A stretch of DNA of 64,000 nt, taken from positions 1-64,000 of the forward strand of contig MCFL01000002.1 of NCBI GenBank assembly GCA_002102555.1, in the 5' to 3' direction. The notes under the pieces were generated by a model that did no database searches, was not told the DNA's origin, and saw only the letters and a program-made list of their open reading frames with translations. The stretch comes from Catenaria anguillulae PL171. Its lineage: Eukaryota > Blastocladiomycota > Blastocladiomycetes > Blastocladiales > Catenariaceae. A program made the translations under genes and the position numbers. Shown here one piece after another: positions 10,901 through 23,403 of this stretch. The stretch's first letter is position 1, and each line of letters opens with the position of its first letter.

Positions 10901-13900
10901 TCCTTCGCTTCAACGGTCGATCCGTCGTTTGTCGCTTTGGCATTTACGATTTGGATATCAACATTCCGCCTCTCATTGGCAACACCACGCTCCACACGCT
11001 CGGTATCAGCGTTGAAAGCTTAGATCCCAAGCAGGGCAGGCAGCCGCGTCTCGATCCTGAGATTGACGAGCGACCTGCACTCTTCCCTGAGGATCAACCA
11101 TCGCTCATCGCAGCGCTCCCGGACGACGTCCAGCGCCTAATCGACGAGAACGCGTCCATTCCAAAGGGCAATGCGTGCACCCACCCGCTGTCCACGGTCG
11201 ATGTCGACATTCTACCGGGCAAAGAACGCCCCGTCCATGAGCGGGAGCGCCAATTCACGCACGAAAAGAAGGTTGTCGTGGAAGGGCAGGTGGGCACGTG
11301 GGTGGATGAGGATGTGATTGAGCGTAACGAGTTTGAGTCGCCGTGGAATTTGAATTTGGTGGTGGTAGAGAAGAAGGACGCGCGGGGTAACCACACTGGC
11401 TATCGCGTTTGCCTGGACCCGCGTGTCATCAACAACATTACTCCCGACGACTCGCACGCTCTTCCGCTCATCTTTGACCACCTCGACGAGGCATGCGCCG
11501 CCAAGGTGTTTTCGTCCATTGATCTTTATGCGTCGTTCCACCAATTCCGCGTTTCTCGCCGCTCGCGCAAGTACCTTTGCTTCAAATGGCAAGGTGTGCA
11601 GTACCGCTTCAAGCGGGCGCCATTCGGCCTCAAGGCATTGTCGTCGCAATTCCAGCGGGTCATGCAGTCCATCTTTGCCGACTTGCCCTACGTGCGCGTG
11701 TACATTGACGATCTTGTCATTTTCAGCATGTCGGTCGAGGAGCACACGATTCATTTGATTGAAGTCATGCACCGCCTCAACCAGTTCAACCTCCGCATCA
11801 AACCGTCCAAGTGCCACTGGTACCGTCCCGAGATCCATTACCTTGGCCATGTCATCGGCAACGGCGCGATTCGCCCTGCGCCGGCCAAGATCATTGACAT
11901 CCAGGGTTTGGAACGCCCCACGACTGGCAAGCAGGTGCAGTCGCTCCTTGGAACAGTCAATTACCTGCGGCACTTTATGATCAACATGGCCACAGTCGCC
12001 GCTCCACTTGACGCTTTGCGATTCGCGACCGTTATCACAGACGACGACTGGACGGTCGAGTGCGAGGATGCGTTCAACACGCTCAAGCACATGATTGCAT
12101 CACCGCCAGTGCTGCATGCACCCAAGTGGGACGAGCCATTCTTTGTCGCCACGGACGCCTCCAATGTGGGCGTTGGCGCTGTATTGTTCCAGGGATCGCG
12201 TGACGAACCCAGGTACATCACCATGGCCTCGAGGGCCCTCTCTAAGTCGGAGCGCAACTACTCTGCCACCCGCAAAGAGCTCCGTGCCATCATTTTCGCG
12301 CTCGATAAGTTCCGTTACTTTGTTTCGGGTCGCCGGTTCACCCTTTTCACAGACCACGAGGCGCTCCAACACATTTTTTCGCAGCCCAAGCTCACGCCCA
12401 TGCTCGAAAACTGGCTCGACAAGTTGCTCGAGTTGCCGTTTGATGTTGTGCACATCCCCGGCATCCTCAATGTCCTGCCCGATTGCTTGTCACGCCTTTA
12501 TCCAGTACCCACGGACGGCCCGGCCGCGTACAGCGACTTCAAGACCCGTTTCGACATTCACTAGTCTCCGATTCGGGTGGACGCAAGCTCGGGAGGGGTG
12601 GGGCTCAGGCACAATCGCTCGACGAGCAGGTTCAAGAGTTTGTTTCGGCCATTGCCGAGGAGGTCAACGAGGATTTGATGGAGATTGATGATAAGGAGCA
12701 AGAGGGTTTGGAGCCTGTCGACATGCAAGTCGACCAAGTGGCCGCCCTGCTGGCGGAGTCGATCATTTGGGACAACAAGTCGCCCGAGGAGACTCGTCGG
12801 GAGGCGAAAGCCATGGACACCATGTTGGATGCGCAAGAAGCGCGTGGAAGCAAAGCGGATTACTCGCTTGCCGCCGAGTTTGTCGAGCCACTCGACTGGT
12901 CCGAGGGAGCGTCTGGGATGTTGCAGCAAATCCTTGCCAGGGAAGCATTCGCGCACGAAGCATTGCCAATCAAGCTCGGCCCCATTCGCCCAGCATTTTG
13001 CAACGAGTACGCCGATCTCGTCCTGGCTGCCGTCGACGCAAACCAACAGCCACAGCTCACCGACGTGCTTGACGGGCAACATGACGGACCGATCACCCCG
13101 GTTGAGGAGCGCCAAGCCGCCCTTACGTCTGCCCATGCTCACGGTCATGCGTCGGGACTTGCGCTCAAGTCACGGCTCATTCACGATGGCAAGTACTGGC
13201 CAAACATGCTCCGCGACTGCCGCAACTATGCCCAGCAATGCATCGATTGTCAGCGGCACACAGTCCGGACCCGCGGCTACCACCCGCCGCAAATGATTCA
13301 CGCCGCACTGCCCATGGATCATCTCGCGATCGACCTGTTCACGTGCAACATGACTCCGGATGGTTTCAACTACGCTTTGCTCGTCATTGACATTGCCACC
13401 CGTTTCGCGTGGCTGTACCCGCTCAAGTCCAAGCGTGCCGAGGAGGTCGGTGACCGTTTGTACAAGCTCTGCTGTGACTTTGGGATTCCCGCCATCATCC
13501 AATCAGACAATGGCGGCGAGTTTGACAACGCGGTAATTGCCCACTTGTCCTCCAAATTGGGCTTTGAACACCGCAAGATTACGGCATACAACGCAAAGGC
13601 CAATGGCGCCGCCGAGCGTCTTGTCCGGACCATCAAGACCAAGCTCTTTGCCGAGGTCAAGGGCAATGTCCCTGAGTGGCCTGACCGCCTCAAGGCTGTC
13701 CAATTTTGGTACAACCAGACCGTGCACCGTTGCCATGGATCAACGCCATTCTCGCTCATGTTTGCGCGCGCACCAGTCCCGCCGTCCGCGTCATCCTGGC
13801 CGGACGCAAAGAAACCCGTCACCTTTGACGAGTTGGGCCGCTTGGCTGAGCACATGGCCCGTGTTGTTTGGCCCGCCGTTGCTGAGCGCTCACAGCATTA

Positions 13901-14482
13901 CTCCAAGAGGGCATATGAGCAGTTCATCAAGTCGCATCGGATTGTGCACGAGGAATTCCCACCAGGCGCGCTCGTCATGCGCAAGGTCGTTGTCAAGGGA
14001 AGCAACATGGAGCCCAAGTTTGAGGGCCCGTACACGGTGGTTCGGCGGAATGCTGGCGGCGCATACCTGCTCAGGGATTGCACTGGTGACATTGTAGCAC
14101 AGCGCGCTCCCGCCGACCAGCTGCGTTTGGTTTCTCTGGAAGGCAACATTTCCGCCGAGTCGTTTGTGGTCGAAAAGTTGTTGGACCACCGCGTGTGCAA
14201 GGACAAGTCGTACTCATACTTGATCAAGTGGGCAGGCTACCCACTCGAGGACGCTACATGGGAACACGCGTCGCAGTTTGATACTGAGGAAATCATTGTC
14301 AAGTACTGGGCGACTCAAGCTGCCAAGGACCGTCCGTTGCCAACACCAGGCAAGACCAAAGCGGGCGAGCCCGAGTCGGAACCAAAGAAGAAGACGCGTC
14401 GCGTCATGCTTGGTCGCCGGTTTGATTTATGATTGGAAGAGTTCTTCACCTCCAGAGTATCGCTACCGCTGGGAGGGGGTGA

Positions 14483-14691
14483 TGTTGGGGTTGTGTAGGA
14501 GAGTGTATGTGTATGTCGTTCACGTGTGTGCATGTGATGAGTATCGAGTTGTTGTGTGTTTGTGTTTGTGATCCATGACCCAGCAGTTGGGCACCAACCC
14601 ATGGTTAGCTCTCCAGATAATTCTGGGTCGTTTAGTATATACTACCCGTGCTTGATGACCTTCTAGTCTTACCTATGCAAGCACGCCAACA
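14483..14691 (+). repeat. Gy1a right LTR (209 bp)
   Basis: It has the same length and ends as the left LTR, follows a GGGAGGGGGTGA purine tract and is followed by the CTGCG duplication. Confidence 0.93.
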
Positions 14692-17600
14692 CTGCGCTCA
14701 CTTTTTCTTCGCTCTGGCATCCTTTCCATCTCTCCCCTTGTCTCCCTCACTTGTTTTCTTGACCAGGACAGCACTCCGACACGCTATGCAAACGCTTTTG
14801 CCTCCGTCCGCCATGCCATCGCCAAACGCTGCCACCGCCTCAGCCGTGTCCGCCGCGCCATATCCTCCATGACCGATGCCGTCGCCGCCTGGTGCACGTC
14901 GCTTGGCCCCGTTGCAGACCTGCCCATCAAGCCACACCTTGCCCTGCAGCCGTCCCATCATGTTGGTCAATTGATGGTGTACCTCGACCACTCGGATCGG
15001 CCCACTTTTGGCCTCTGTACCTCGGTCCACCCGGGCTCGCTCGGCTCTGGCCCCCTTGTAACCCTCCGTCATCTTGCGACGTGTAAGTGCATGGCCCTTG
15101 ACTACCTGTACATTCCCGTTGGCCACGTTCTTGTCCACCTCTGCCTCGACTGTGCCAACCCCTTGGCATGCCCGTTCGCCACATGCGTCGACGACACCCC
15201 GGATTGTGTCACGGTGCTCTCGCTCTCGGACGCGCGCCCAATCTCCGCCCGCTCTGTCATCTCCCGCCGCGATGGCCCGGTAGCTTTCATCATCTTGACG
15301 CCCGACCATGGCATGCCGGAACATTGCATGTACCGCACCCTGTTCCCCAGCCCACCCGAGGACCCGGATCTCTCCGCCGACGTCCAAGAGCGCAAGCCGG
15401 TTGCGTCCATATTTGCAGCGCCGCCAGTGCCCGGCGCATCAAGGTGAATCGGACCCTTGCCGGACGAGACTCTAGATTGTTGGACTGACGGTTCCCTCAT
15501 CCCTCCGTCCGACACTGAGGTATCTGTGATGGGTTTCGGCGCACACTGCCCCAGCCTCGGCTCAAGCTCGCGGCCGTTTGCCTCCCGGCCCTGCGAGCTT
15601 GTCCCACCCGGAATTGGCCGCTGTCCTCGCTTTGGTAGACGCCCTCCCAAGGGTGCACGCCTCCGTGTCCACACCACTCGCTGTTGTCATGCACGTCACG
15701 CCGCCTTTCCTCGCCTGTCCCCAGCCCAAGCAATTGGGCACCGCCACCCGTCCCCGCTCCACGACCTCCTGCTTGTCCTCAAGTGGGTAACCGACAAGAA
15801 GCATGTTGCGATTGACTTTGTCAAGGTCAAGGGTCACTCGGGGACTACAACAATGACTTGGCCGAGACCTCGCGCGTTGCGGCCGCTTTCTCGTGGGTTT
15901 GCTCGCTCGGGCCAGACGCTCTCCAGTCCGTCGATTTTGGCGCAGTTGTGCAGGTGGGCCACGAGGCTGTGTACTGTCGGCTGGGTCATGCAATCCGTCG
16001 CGTCATGCAGACGTGTGCGCGTGTCGACCTCCTTGCCTACCTTGGACGGCTAGTCCCCCATCCCAACCTGATTGTATTTGACAAGGCTGTGCGCAATGGG
16101 CAGAAGACGACGGCTATGCGTGCGTCATTTGCACTCGACTCCCTCGTGGCGTTCCGCCTCAAGGCACTCACTGGCCGCCTGCCGACGTGTGCACAAACTC
16201 ACCGTACTGGCCGCGTCGTGTCCCGTCCCCGCTCTGTGTCCTGTGCAACGCGCTCGACGACCAGGGCCATTGGTGTGTGTGTCCAAGCCTCCGAGACGCG
16301 CTCTGGGAGTGCGGCGTTGCCGTCCATGACCAAGTCGAGGCATTGCTCAGTAAGCACGGCCTAACGGCCCATGCTCAGTCGGCACGTACCCTTGTTGACT
16401 CGTTGTTGACAGGGCGATCCCTCCGTGCCATGGCAGCGTGCGTAGTCGACCTTTCCGTCCGCCAACAGTTCCCTCGGCTGGCACCGCTTCTGCCGCGTAT
16501 CGTCATGTGCGCATCGGCCACCATTTGGCAAGTGGTCTGGAAACAGCGCTGTGCGCTCGTTGGGCCGATCGGCGAGGAGGATCCAGATGCCACCCAGTGT
16601 CTCTGCGACGTTTGCCAGCCAGCACGATCAGCAGCTCGGCAGCCAGTTGGGTTGGGCACTGATGCAGCCCTTGTCGCCGCACACTACCTCCACGAGTGCC
16701 ACACAGGTCTCCCTCCCCTTCTTGGCAAGCAGTCGATGGCTTTACACCCGGTTCCCCTTGGCGTTTGGCGAGCTCATTTGGCATACCCTGGTTTGGCGAC
16801 CCTGCGGTTTGGCTTTGCGCAGTCTCGGCAACAGTTTGCATTGCGGGTTGGTATGTTGTCCGGTACCCACCTTGTTTTTTCCCCCGTCCTCTCTGTGGTC
16901 AGCATTTCTCGTTGATGTCACAATGACTGCATAGCTCAGCAACAAAAAAAAAAAAAAAGAGGGTTGTTCTCGTTGTGTACGGATTGGTGTGGTGTCGGTC
17001 CTGCCTGGTTTTGCTCTCCCCTGTTCCCCGCCCATCACCCATGTGACATTGTGTTCCCGCCCTCCCACTTCCTTGTACGAGTTGCTCTTACCCTTTCACT
17101 TGTTGTGTTTTGTATTTGTCTTGTATTTGATTGTGGTCATTGTTTTGTTTTGTTTCATCACCTCTGCTTCCTCCCCCCCCCCTATTTCATTTCCCCTGCC
17201 GGTCATTCTTGACCCCTACTGCCACTCGCTTGCCTTCTCTTGCTTGCCTGTGCCTCTTTTCATGGGTGCTTAAGACCCCAGCCTAGTTGCTCTTGTATTT
17301 TTGTTCCCGAGCCTCCTTTGTTGGTTTCTTGTCTTAATGCATGCAGTAGCGATTGGAAAAAAAAAAATGCGGTGCGCAGGACGGGACGATGAGGTTGGCC
17401 GTGACCGAGTGAGTAATGCGTGCAATAATGCCGCCGCCGCGTACATGGGTGATGGTCCGCGGTGAATCCAACTGGTCAAGTTTGAAACCAGTGCGCAGAG
17501 CGAAATCGCAATCAATGAAGCACCGCGGGGCACCATTGTCAATCATGGACGTGACCGGCACAGTGCGTAAACGAGAGGTTGTCCTCGGTGAAGGGGCAGC

Positions 17601-17821
17601 AAGTTGAGGGACGGAAAGGAACGATGGGAGGATTACCTTGTCATTTGTTTCAGTGGCACAGGCACAAGAGGTATCAGGCAAGGCGCAAGAACAAGCAGAA
17701 GAGTGATGTAATTCGTTAGGAAAACCTTGACCGTCGCATGGGTAAGACAAAGCTCAAAATCTATGTAAAGCACCTCAAGCAAAGTCCTCAACACCTAGCC
17801 TTCCAACGAATTCCGCCAAAC

Positions 17822-18606
17822 ATGGCCACGCTTGCCGAGCCCCCCGCCATGGGCGGCCCGGCCGCCCCAGGTCGCGCCCCACCCGAACTGATCGACACCG
17901 AGATGCGAGACAATGGTGGGTCGGCGCCCAACGCCCCCAAGGCTGCGAATGACGGCTTCACCCTTGTCACCCGTTGCACCATCCGCTGCCCGGCACTCCG
18001 CCCAGGCCCAGACAACAGGCGAGTCATCCTGGGCAACAATGAAAACGACAAGTACCTGGTCAAGGTCCCCAAGCACAAGATAGTCAATGGGGCCACCAGG
18101 ATTGTCATGAAGATGTTGGCCGACGCCATGGACATGCAGCGGATCCCATACCGCGACCTCAGGAAGTGCCCTGGCCAGATTGGCGACTTTGCCAAGTTTA
18201 CGTTCTCTCTCGCTGTCATGCCGCCGGACACCATTGAAGTCAAGGGCCTCGGCATGATGCGTATTGAGAAGCACGGATGGGACGAGGTGGATGGCGAGAA
18301 GTGCCAGTTCGTTGGATGTGCTGGACCGTTGAGCAGGGGCGCCAGTCTGGGCGAGGTGAGGGAGTTTTTGTCTAAGCAGTGGGGCGAGCTGCAGGTCAAA
18401 GGTTCTATTGATATCCTCGGATCTAAATTTACAAAGGTCCGATTCTCATCCAAGACTGCCATGGAAGCAGTAGGCAATGATGCGCCACTGTTTTTCCGCC
18501 GTCAGTACACATCGCTCTACGCCTCGCTTGAAGACTTTAGAGCCAAGGTAAAGGACAAGGATTTGACGCTACAAGTGGTCGTCCACAAGGATGCGGTCAA
18601 CCAGAT
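17822..18606 (+). CDS. LINE-d ORF1, N-terminal part (split by Gy2)
   Basis: The reading frame starts with MATLAEPPAMGGPAAPGRAP and runs open to the Gy2 insertion after codon 261. It contains a globular region (about residues 50-255) that resembles divergent RNA-binding domains of LINE ORF1 proteins. The frame continues without a shift at 33850 on the other side of Gy2, after the CAGAT duplication. ORF1 was therefore whole, about 556 codons, when Gy2 landed in it. Confidence 0.75.
18602..18606 (+). repeat. Gy2 target-site duplication, left
   Basis: CAGAT here and at 33845-33849 flanks Gy2 and restores the LINE-d ORF1 frame when one copy is counted. Confidence 0.85.
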
Positions 18607-18859
18607 TGTTGCGTGCAGCCCGCTCTGATGGGTCGGTGGAGTCACAAGTGGGTCAAGGCGCGACGAGGCGACAGATCAGGTGATGCTCAGGTGAGCTGAG
18701 ATGCTGACTCCTTCATGTTGTGTCTCCCACTAATGTTCCCAATGGCCTGTTGGCGGCAAGCAAGAAGGGCTCCCTCTCTGCTTGTCGCTTGCAGCCAATG
18801 TATTGCAATACAACGGTTCTGCAAGACTTTCCACAGACCTCTCAAACCCTCCCAACACA
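18607..18859 (+). repeat. Gy2 left LTR (253 bp)
   Basis: It starts TGTTGCGTGC, ends CCCAACACA and pairs with 33592-33844. Confidence 0.9.
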
Positions 18860-21650
18860 TCTTTTTTCTTTCAAGGCCGAAAGCCGCTGCCCGCACTCAC
18901 TAACCTCTTCGGCACCTTTGCTTCCCTTCTCGCCCCGGCCATGGACCCTCAAGCCCCCCATCCGGGACACCCCGACTGGATCCCGACTGACCGAACCCCT
19001 GAGGAAGTGCACACTCACGTGCAGCTCCTCGCCGTCGCTCGGGCCGACGGTCAAGGCCCAGGTCGCTCTTGAAACTCGCCAGCTTGTCCTCAACGCCGCC
19101 CAAGCAGCCCTAGTGGAGTATGTCACGCGTATGCTCACCCTCCAAGCCATCCCGGAGGGCGAGACCAAGAAAGATGCCGAGACGAGGGAGAAGCTCCTCG
19201 GGGCCGTCACCCTGGCGCAATCCCAAATCCGCGAAGCCGCAGAATTGCTTGAAGCTCTTTGGGCTTCAACCACGACCCCGGCCCCAGCCACGGCCGAAAA
19301 ACCCAAGGTCAAGGACATGTGGGCCACCTACGACGACCACGGCCCATCCTTCGGCCACCCGGGCAACAAGAACAACCAGCGCCACTTGCCCGACTTTATC
19401 AATTCGTTGATAGGTATGTTCAATCGCCACAAAGCGGTGCAGCCGGAGCCGGCCCAATGGGTCCGCGTGGCAAGTGGTTACGTGGCCGATGCCCATTTGT
19501 CCAAGCATCTTGCCGCGTGCCCCACCGACAAGGATTACCACGAAGTCTGCCAGTATGTTGCACAAGGGTGCCAGTCGGAGGGTGCCAACGTGTACACGCA
19601 AACACTCTCGAATTATGTTGCGAAAAGTCACTACTATGAAGCCACTGTTGGGCAATTCTATGCTTCAAACCATGAGTCACTTTGCCGTATCTCGGCTGTG
19701 AAACGCCATGAGCACTCGGATGTTCTTGAGCTTGAGTACAATGTCCTCGCGAAACTCAACTTCGCTCGTCAACTTGAGGCCATCACCAATATCAATCATT
19801 CGGAGTTGACCTCTATGATCCACGACGACACCAAGTCCATGTACGACATGAAGCTCGGCAAAGAGCACTTGCGTATCCCCGAGATCAAGCGTCCCGCTCA
19901 GTCGGGCTCGAACCCGCCTGCCCCAGCCGACAACGGTCATGGCACTAGCAAGCCCAAGTCGGGGAGCAACACGGACAAGAAGCAGGAATGCTCTTGTGAC
20001 CATCGAGGCCAGGGCAAGCCGTGGCAGGACCGCAGGAGGGACCGTTCCTGGTCCCAGGACCGCCACAGCCGCAATGACCGCGGCCGCAAGGATCATTGGC
20101 GTGAAGATCGAGGCCGTGATGACCGCAACCGCACTTACCAGTCCACCTATGGCAACAAGAAGAACCGCCCCGTCTCGTGCTCGCGCTCGAGGTCTCGCTC
20201 CCTGGCAAGGAACCACGGTCGTGCTCGCACCAGGTCGCCCTCGCCCCGCCCTCGCCGCCATCGCTCACCGTCGACGCCACCTCGCTCGCGCTCATCTGCG
20301 CCGGAGCGAGTGACATACAACTCGCACATGGCAAAGCTGTCTGCGTCGTCCTCGCGCAAGGTGGCAAATCCATCCCTTCGCGCAAAGTGTGCCATTTGCC
20401 AAGTTTCCCGCATCGCAACGCACATTGACCCATACCATGAGACGCGTGCCTGCCGTCACCGTGAATCCATTGTCACTGAGTGGACGAACCGTGTCCTGGA
20501 CGGTCTGCAAATCCTGGCCAACGCCAACTGCAGGGCCCTGCTCTCGTCTCGCTCGGCCGAGACATTCCTCGCTTCATCAAGGAATTCAAGCGTGCCCGTG
20601 ACAACACGGTCATGTCGGACCGCGCAAGGATTTTCACTGCCGCCATTGTGGCCGCCAGCGCGTGGGACGCGGCCATCTCGTTGGACGAGAGCGGGTATCT
20701 CAACCAGGGTCGTGACATATTCCGCCGTGACCCGTCGGTCCGCGAGTACCTCATCGTGGGTACGTATCACCCGTCTACAAACACCTATCTTGGTGCTGGC
20801 GATGTCTCACCCAACATTGCGTCTTCTGCCCTCTCACAGAATGATGATGACGGCCATAGCGTTGCCGCTGCAATCCTTGCGGCCTTTGGCCGAGTGCGTG
20901 ACATCCGTCAACGACCCCTGCCACCTAGTGTTGATCTCAATATATGTATTACTCCGTTTGATCCCTCACATGACTCAAACACTTTGCCACTGGCGCGGTC
21001 AATCTTGGCCCAGCTCGACACAGGCTCAAACATTTCCATCATTGGAAGGAGACATGTTGAACACATGAGCAAATACTTCAAACCTGCTCGTGGCAGGTAC
21101 ACCCAGGGCGTCAGTGGGCGCCTGTATTTCTCACACACACTGGACCTTGTTGTGGCACATGGCCAGCGCGCAGTCATTGCGACAGTAATCGTCACAGATG
21201 CACCATCGCTTCCAAACCTGATCGGGCGTGACCTATACCCAGCCTTGGGGGTCGCTGTCACAGGCCTTGCTCTGCCGTCGCTGGCCAACCGAGAGGTGGC
21301 AGAGGAAGAAGCACGTGACGAGAAGGCATCGCTCGTCGATGAGTCGGAAACGCCTCTCGTTGCGGAAGCTGATTACCCGCAGTCACTCAAGACTGTGATG
21401 GAACGGAACTCATCCATTCCCACAGGGTCTGTCTGCACCCACCCAATGTCCACAGTCCATCTCGAGACAGGGAACGCGTCACTGCGCTACAACCACACAA
21501 ACTATCTGCCTCAGGCAGCACACGGTGCGATGGATGTGCAGGTGGAACACTGGGTGGACAGTGATGTTATTGAGCCGGTCTCGGAACCGTCCCCGTGGAA
21601 CCACCCGCTCGTTGGGGTGGTCAAGAAGAACCACAAGAAAGAGGTCACGG

Positions 21651-21667
21651 GGTACTGGTTCTGCATT
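21651..21667 (+). repeat. LINE-c target-site duplication, left
   Basis: GGTACTGGTTCTGCATT is repeated exactly at 30723-30739. The left copy abuts the poly(T) that marks the 3' end of the minus-strand LINE-c. Confidence 0.92.
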
Positions 21668-23194
21668 TTTTTTTTTTTTTAAATCACTACCACATGTATT
21701 GAAGCTGAAAAACCAACACAATAGCCCTGAAATAAGGTACAAGAGCCGGAAGGTCACAGATCCAAAACACTCAATAAACGACAAAAGCAAGCAGGAAAAT
21801 GGCAAGCAGTTGGTGGTAGGGGCACTTGGCCATGGGGTGAAAAAAGAGGGTGAGGAGGAGAGGGAAAAAGAGGAGGTAAACAGAAAGGGAGTAACAAAAT
21901 CAAAAAGTTAACACTCAACCACATCATGGGTGCACAGAATCAACAACATGCAAAAGAAAATCAATGGTTCAAAAGCAGATGATGGGGAACAGGGTAAGTT
22001 CAACAAGAGACATGGAGGGATGGAAGAGGAATTACGCCACGAGCGCAGAGATAGCCGTAGGGGACGGCGAGGGGACAAAAATAGAGTGTGTACCTGGCTG
22101 TACTCCAACACGAGTGGCAAAGCGTTGCTCTGCGTGGCCAAATCCGAATCGGGGGTCGAGAGCCCTGGGAATGTGCCGTGGAATCTCCACTCATCAAAGG
22201 AAACTGGCACTTGCGAGGTGGTCAGGGAGCCAGCAAGTGGCGGGCAGCCAACACGGCACTCGTGGATGTAGTGCGCGGCAATGAGTGCGGAATCCATGAG
22301 TGCCTGCTGGGTCCCTGAGGTGCGTCCCTCTTGGCAATGGGCACAATGGCAAGGCGATGAGTTGACCGTTCCTCTGGTGTGTGCCGCTCAATTGGTCCAA
22401 CAAGCCTGCAACGTTCCTTCCACAATACAGTCCAAATGGTTGTGGAGGCAATGGCAACAATCTGCGCGAGAGCGGGTGCAAGTTGGGGGAACTGCTGTCG
22501 CAAGTGAACGTCAACCACGCACGCTGCCGTCGCTCGGATCTTGGGCAAGCTCATGAGTCACTCGACCAGTGTTCTTGCAGACACACAGTGCGCTGTCATC
22601 TTACGGCGTCGTAGCAGCCCCAACACTTGATCATGCACGTCTAGCCGGCACGTCCAGAGAAAGTCGGCAAGCGCTGGGCATCTGAACCAGTGCCGTTGAT
22701 TGTCAAGCGCGCCACAAAGCACGCAATTCGGGGATGGTACCTGGCCCGGCCAATACTTGTGGAGCTGGGCGCGAGTTGGCAGGCGGCCCGTCAAAACCTT
22801 GACGCGGAACGTGACTGATGAATCGTCAGCCAATGACGCAATCATGGACGACGCCTTACGGCCGTTGCGAATGGCCCCATCAAACACGATCAAGTCCGGC
22901 TGGCCAACCAGCTTGAGCATATACGAATACAGCTCGATACGGGATTGCACCTGCACTCGACGCCGGATTTCGCGGCCCACCTGCGCATACACCAACTCAT
23001 GGCCGATCTGCACCAGCGCCCCAAAGTCAATTTCGCTCGTAAACCGCGACGATAGGGCGCACACCTCGCGGCAGTTTGCACCACAGCGAGCCAACTCGTC
23101 TGCCTTTTCATTCTCGACATTCCCATCATGGCCCTTGACCTTGACGAGCTCAAGCACAATATCCCTTTCCTTTACCAGTGCACGAAGGACAAGC

Positions 23195-23403
23195 TGTTGG
23201 CGTGCTTGCATAGGTAAGACTAGAAGGTCATCAAGCACGGGTAGTATATACTAAACGACCCAGAATTATCTGGAGAGCTAACCATGGGTTGGTGCCCAAC
23301 TGCTGGGTCATGGATCACAAACACAAACACACAACAACTCGATACTCATCACATGCACACACGTGAACGACATACACATACACTCTCCTACACAACCCCA
23401 ACA
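23195..23403 (-). repeat. Gy1b LTR (3' copy)
   Basis: This is the reverse complement of the 209-bp Gy1a LTR. It lies next to the CAAGC duplication. Confidence 0.93.

Larger units (their letters stand above)
7753..14691 (+). mobile_element. Gypsy/chromovirus Gy1a, near-complete young copy
   Basis: This 6939-bp LTR element has 209-bp LTRs at both ends and the 5-bp TSD CTGCG (7748-7752 and 14692-14696), and sits inside LINE-b. Parts in order are gag (about 8.13-9.9 kb, Gly/Arg-rich toward its end), protease (LDTGSD near 10.76 kb), RT and RNase H (11.2-12.5 kb), integrase with HHCC and DDE regions (13.1-13.9 kb) and chromodomain (14.15-14.33 kb). A purine-rich tract precedes the right LTR. The LTRs look identical, so the insertion is recent. 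A small number of breaks is visible, fewer than about four. The RT and integrase frames overlap by about 80 bp in both this copy and Gy1b, so that arrangement is probably a family trait. Confidence 0.9.
7045..17365 (+). mobile_element. LINE-b, 5'-truncated, carrying Gypsy Gy1a
   Basis: This is a plus-strand LINE, about 3.4 kb without the Gypsy inside it. The 5' truncation leaves the end of the RT/thumb region (7045-7752). After Gy1a it continues with RNase H (TDGS near 15.48 kb), a C-terminal zinc finger (CVLCNALDDQGHWCVC near 16.22 kb) and a 3' UTR. ORF2 is broken by several frameshifts between 14.7 and 16.9 kb. An internal A15 tract lies just after the ORF2 end (about 16945). The true 3' end is at GCAGTAGCGATTGG plus A11 at 17365. 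The 16-bp TSD confirms target-primed insertion into GyA. Confidence 0.85.
1812..17740 (-). mobile_element. Gypsy-type chromovirus fossil GyA, interrupted by LINEs
   Basis: This is an LTR-retrotransposon fossil on the minus strand. Recognisable parts are a chromodomain (about 2.0-2.35 kb), integrase with zinc-binding and DDE regions (2.4-3.38 kb), RNase H and reverse transcriptase (4.9-6.6 kb), and protease split between 6.7-7.04 kb and 17.38-17.74 kb. Two LINEs sit inside it, each with a 16-17 bp TSD: the half-LINE at 3398 and LINE-b at 7045. It is broken, with several interruptions, and is clearly the oldest layer because everything else is inserted into it. Confidence 0.8.

Noticed and set aside
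17822-18628. Host gene candidate at the left edge of Gy2
   Set aside because: The frame continues on the far side of Gy2 into a CCHC knuckle and coiled coil, followed by LINE endonuclease and RT, so it is LINE ORF1.
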